NCBI RefSeq assembly: GCF_019343455.1
Contig: NZ_CP049362.1
Coordinates: 310,001-374,000, forward strand
DNA: 64,000 nucleotides
Reading direction: 5' to 3'
Source of the DNA: Alcaligenes ammonioxydans
GTDB lineage: Bacteria > Pseudomonadota > Gammaproteobacteria > Burkholderiales > Burkholderiaceae_B
The notes under the pieces are model-generated. The model saw only the letters and a program-made list of their open reading frames with translations. It was not told the DNA's origin and made no database searches. The position numbers and the translations under genes are program-made. This document shows, piece by piece, positions 61,327 through 64,000 of the stretch; position 1 is the stretch's first letter; the number at the start of each line of letters is the position of its first letter.

Positions 61327-63402
61327 ATGACTACCTCCGTCACCACACCAGGCCATACCGTCCCCACTGACCTGAACGCCATGCAACGTCAGGCTGTGTT
61401 GTATATGGATGGGCCCTGTCTGGTGCTGGCTGGGGCAGGGAGTGGCAAAACACGAGTAATCACGCAGAAAATCGCCTATTTGCTGCGCGAGTGTGGATAT
61501 ACCGGCCGCCAAGTGGTGGCGCTGACTTTCACCAATAAAGCCGCACGTGAAATGAACGAGCGGATTCGCGCCTTGGTGGACCCCAAGCTGCTGCGGGGGC
61601 TGACCGTCAGCACGTTCCACTCTCTGGGCCTGCGCATGCTGCGTGAGGAGGCTCAGCACGTGGGTTTGAAGCCGCGCTTTTCCATTCTGGACGCGAATGA
61701 TGCCCTGGCGATTATTCAGGAGCTGTTGGCCACCACGGACAAAGGGCGCCTCAGATCCGTGCAACAAGAGATCTCCTTGTGGAAGAACGCCTTGATGGGG
61801 CCTGACCAGGCAGAGCGTGCCGCGAACTCACCCAGCCAGATAGAAGCGGCCCGCATTTACCGAGACTATGCGGCCACCTTGATTGCCTATCAGTCGGTGG
61901 ATTTTGATGACCTGATTCGCTTGCCTGCGCAATTGATGCAAGACAATCAGGAAGTGTGCGAACGTTGGCAGCGCCGAGTGCAGTATCTGCTGGTGGACGA
62001 GTATCAGGACACCAATCTTTGTCAGTATCAGTTGGTGCGCTCCCTGACAGGGCAGCGCAACATGTTTACAGTGGTCGGCGATGACGATCAGGCGATCTAT
62101 GCCTGGCGCGGCGCTACCGTGGAGAATCTGGCGCAGTTGCCTAAGGATTATCCCGAGCTGAAAGTCATCAAACTGGAGCAGAACTATCGCTCCGTGCAGC
62201 GAATCTTACAGGCAGCCAATAATGTCATTGGCAACAATCCGGTCGTGTTCGGAAAAAAACTGTGGTCCGATCTGGGTTTTGGTGAGCCCATTCAGGTTCA
62301 TGTCACAGACGACGAGCAGCATGAGGCCGACTCGGTGGCCATGCGTATCTCGGCAGAGCGCTTCGAGCGTCAGGCCGAATGGCGTGATTTTGCGGTGCTG
62401 TACCGCGGCAACCACCAGGCCCGGATCTTTGAGCAGGCGCTGCGTAATTTGCGTATTCCTTACACCATCTCCGGCGGGCAAAGCTTTTTCGACAAGGCCG
62501 AGATTCGCGACATTCTGTCGTACTTGCGCATTGTGGCTAACGAGGATGATGACCCGGCATTCATCCGGGCGGCCACCACTCCGCGTCGGGGGATAGGGCA
62601 AGCCACGTTGCAGGTGCTGGGTCAGTTTGCGGCAGAACAAAAGCTGTCTTTGTTTGCGGCCGTCTCACCACTTGCGCTGACAGATCGCTTGCCCGAGCGG
62701 CAGTTGGAGCCTTTACGCGTGTTTGCGCAGTTTATTGGGCGTATTCAGCAACGAGCTGATCGGGTAGAAAGCGAGCAGGAAGGACATGACACGGCTGTCA
62801 GCGAGCTGCTGGACGAACTGCTGCGAGCCATCGATTACGAGCGCTATCTCTACGATATGTTCGACGAACGCCCTGCGCAGACCCGTTGGGAAAACGTGCT
62901 GGAGCTGATTACCTGGTTGAAGTCCAAAGCGGCAGACGATGAGCTTAGTTTGAATGATCTGGTGCAGCGAGTCGCCCTGATCACCATGCTGGAACGCGGT
63001 GAGGACGATGACCCGGATGCGGTCAAATTGTCCACGCTTCATGCTTCCAAGGGGCTGGAGTATCCGCATGTGTTCTTGGTGGGGGTGGAAGAAGGGCTGT
63101 TGCCGCACATCGGGCGCGATGACGAGGATATAGACCCGGATCAAGAAGCAGATATTCTGGCCCAGCGTATTCAGGAAGAACGGCGTCTGATGTATGTGGG
63201 CATTACCCGTGCACAGCGTAGCTTGCGCTTGAGCTGGTGCAAGAAACGTAGACGTGCGCGTGAGAATCTGGTGCGCGAGCGCTCCCGCTTTATTGATGAG
63301 ATGAAGATCGAAGACCCCGGTGCGCAGGAAGATCCGGCGCAGGCGGCCTTGAGTCCCAAGCAGCGCCTGGATATGTTGAAGAACTTGTTGAACAAGTCTT
63401 GA
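61327..63402 (+). CDS. rep: ATP-dependent DNA helicase Rep (UvrD/Rep family)
   Basis: 691-residue superfamily 1A helicase. Walker A LAGAGSGKTRV (about 33-43), Walker B VDEYQDTN (about 223), VVGDDDQAIYAWRGA (motif III), LEQNYRS (motif IV) and LSTLHASKGLEYPHVFLVGV (motif V) are all present. The order and the short C-terminus match Rep more than UvrD. It removes proteins ahead of forks and works with PriA, the gene just upstream. It follows a 246-base gap in which no gene was found. Confidence 0.9.
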   Translation: MTTSVTTPGHTVPTDLNAMQRQAVLYMDGPCLVLAGAGSGKTRVITQKIAYLLRECGYTGRQVVALTFTNKAAREMNERIRALVDPKLLRGLTVSTFHSLGLRMLREEAQHVGLKPRFSILDANDALAIIQELLATTDKGRLRSVQQEISLWKNALMGPDQAERAANSPSQIEAARIYRDYAATLIAYQSVDFDDLIRLPAQLMQDNQEVCERWQRRVQYLLVDEYQDTNLCQYQLVRSLTGQRNMFTVVGDDDQAIYAWRGATVENLAQLPKDYPELKVIKLEQNYRSVQRILQAANNVIGNNPVVFGKKLWSDLGFGEPIQVHVTDDEQHEADSVAMRISAERFERQAEWRDFAVLYRGNHQARIFEQALRNLRIPYTISGGQSFFDKAEIRDILSYLRIVANEDDDPAFIRAATTPRRGIGQATLQVLGQFAAEQKLSLFAAVSPLALTDRLPERQLEPLRVFAQFIGRIQQRADRVESEQEGHDTAVSELLDELLRAIDYERYLYDMFDERPAQTRWENVLELITWLKSKAADDELSLNDLVQRVALITMLERGEDDDPDAVKLSTLHASKGLEYPHVFLVGVEEGLLPHIGRDDEDIDPDQEADILAQRIQEERRLMYVGITRAQRSLRLSWCKKRRRARENLVRERSRFIDEMKIEDPGAQEDPAQAALSPKQRLDMLKNLLNKS

Positions 63403-63466
63403 GCGCTTTGCCTTGATTGAGAACGCTTGGGTTCTCGGTCTGGACTTGGGGGCTGGGTTGTCCTGC

Positions 63467-63489
63467 AGGCCCGCTTTTGCGGGCCTTTT
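63467..63489 (+). terminator. Rho-independent terminator of rep
   Basis: AGGCCCGC-TTTT-GCGGGCCT, eight-base stem, followed by TTT and G. Confidence 0.85.
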
Positions 63490-63640
63490 GCATGGTTTAC
63501 ATCATCAGAAGTGGTATTGCCTTTGTAAAAGCCAGTCTCTTTCTTGGGGGACAAGTCGTGAGGTGCTGACGCCCGTTGATCTAAGATCTTGGGCTGTGCG
63601 TCAGGGTGCGCTGTCGGAAACGCGGGTTTGGCAGGCGCAG

Positions 63641-63674
63641 AAAAAACAAAAGCCTGCTAAATCAGCAGGCTTTT
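63641..63674 (-). terminator. Terminator of the small DUF gene
   Basis: Minus-strand AAAAGCCTGCT-N5-AGCAGGCTTTT, with a T-rich run (63641-63651 on the complement). It may also stop readthrough from rep. Confidence 0.85.
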
Positions 63675-63722
63675 CAACATCAAGCGGTGTTTTGCTTGAG
63701 CGGTACGACGGTGATGCGTGGC

Positions 63723-63959
63723 TTACCAGTAGCTGGCCGACATGCGGGAATCACGGATGCGGGCTTCGTTCAAGGCGCGGGTCAGTTCGACCATGTACTT
63801 GAACACCACGTTTGCGGCTTTGGAAACTTGTTTGGCCGCTGCTTTGGTCAGTGCAGTTAAAGACACGGATTCACCATTTTCCAGGGCGTGCTGCATTACC
63901 CCACGCTCAACAGCATCACTCCAGTGGATGTAGTGCGAGTAAGTGGTCATGGTAGACAT
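63723..63959 (-). CDS. Small conserved protein of unknown function
   Basis: 78-residue protein, mostly helical, starting MSTMTTYSHYIHWSDAVERG. A middle stretch is rich in Lys and Ala (TALTKAAAKQVSKAANVVFK) and the end is basic. Codon use and the strong AAAGGGAAAG before the ATG show it is real. No motif is recognised; I have the impression of a family limited to Alcaligenaceae and relatives, unverified. It is convergent with rep. Confidence 0.8.
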   Translation of the reverse strand: MSTMTTYSHYIHWSDAVERGVMQHALENGESVSLTALTKAAAKQVSKAANVVFKYMVELTRALNEARIRDSRMSASYW

Positions 63960-64000
63960 TTGCTTTCCCTTTAAGGTGAAGGTCTAAGTTACGAATCCTC

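Overview
The window is chromosomal DNA of a betaproteobacterium of the family Alcaligenaceae, most probably Alcaligenes faecalis or a very close relative. The main evidence is a complete aromatic amine dehydrogenase cluster (aauB-E-D-A and flanking genes, then hemE). The small-subunit precursor has Trp109, Asp128, Trp160 and Thr172 at exactly the positions I recall for the A. faecalis enzyme. No phage, insertion sequence, tRNA, rRNA or CRISPR array was seen.

Positions 1-17,900 are mainly iron acquisition. A 2,3-dihydroxybenzoate-AMP ligase runs off the left edge. It is preceded by an Sfp-type phosphopantetheinyl transferase that is translationally linked to a five-gene Liv-type (HAAT) ABC transporter with a near-perfect Fur box upstream. 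A MarR regulator follows. Next is a six-gene operon joining an opine-dehydrogenase-like enzyme, a 3-hydroxyacyl-CoA dehydrogenase and a NitT/TauT-type ABC transporter. Then comes a ferric-siderophore ABC importer with a siderophore-type esterase; a second esterase is transcribed divergently from a shared Fur-box-like site.

Positions 18,200-27,700 hold a large Suv3-like RNA helicase, a Bcr/CflA-type MFS pump behind a double palindrome, a divergent LysR/DMT-exporter pair, an orphan FecR, a TerC-CBS-CorC membrane protein and a small secreted protein. Positions 28,009-32,549 are a compact, terminator-bounded operon: a sterol-desaturase-type hydroxylase, a fatty acid desaturase, a fusion of a DarB/StlD-like ketosynthase to a haem-oxygenase-like di-iron domain, and an unknown protein. 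This is the best candidate for an undescribed pathway.

Positions 32,600-48,100 form a hydantoin/carbamoyl-type nitrogen-compound catabolic island: aminotransferase, hydratase, hydantoin racemase-like, flavin-reductase-like, N-carbamoylase-like, hydantoinase-like, amidohydrolase, a NitT-type importer, a LysR regulator, a polar-amino-acid-type importer and a DHDPS-like protein. A gapless 44-bp element occurs three times, once upstream of each of the three operons and always in the same orientation relative to the promoter, which defines a LysR regulon from sequence alone.

Positions 48,100-48,880 have no convincing gene but hold a (CTT)16 tract and a 235-bp imperfect palindrome. Positions 48,878-58,701 carry ogt, a phenylacetaldehyde-type dehydrogenase and the aau cluster through hemE. 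The hemE-priA gap is AT-rich and flanked by two perfect DnaA boxes. priA, a rep-type helicase and a small conserved protein finish the window.
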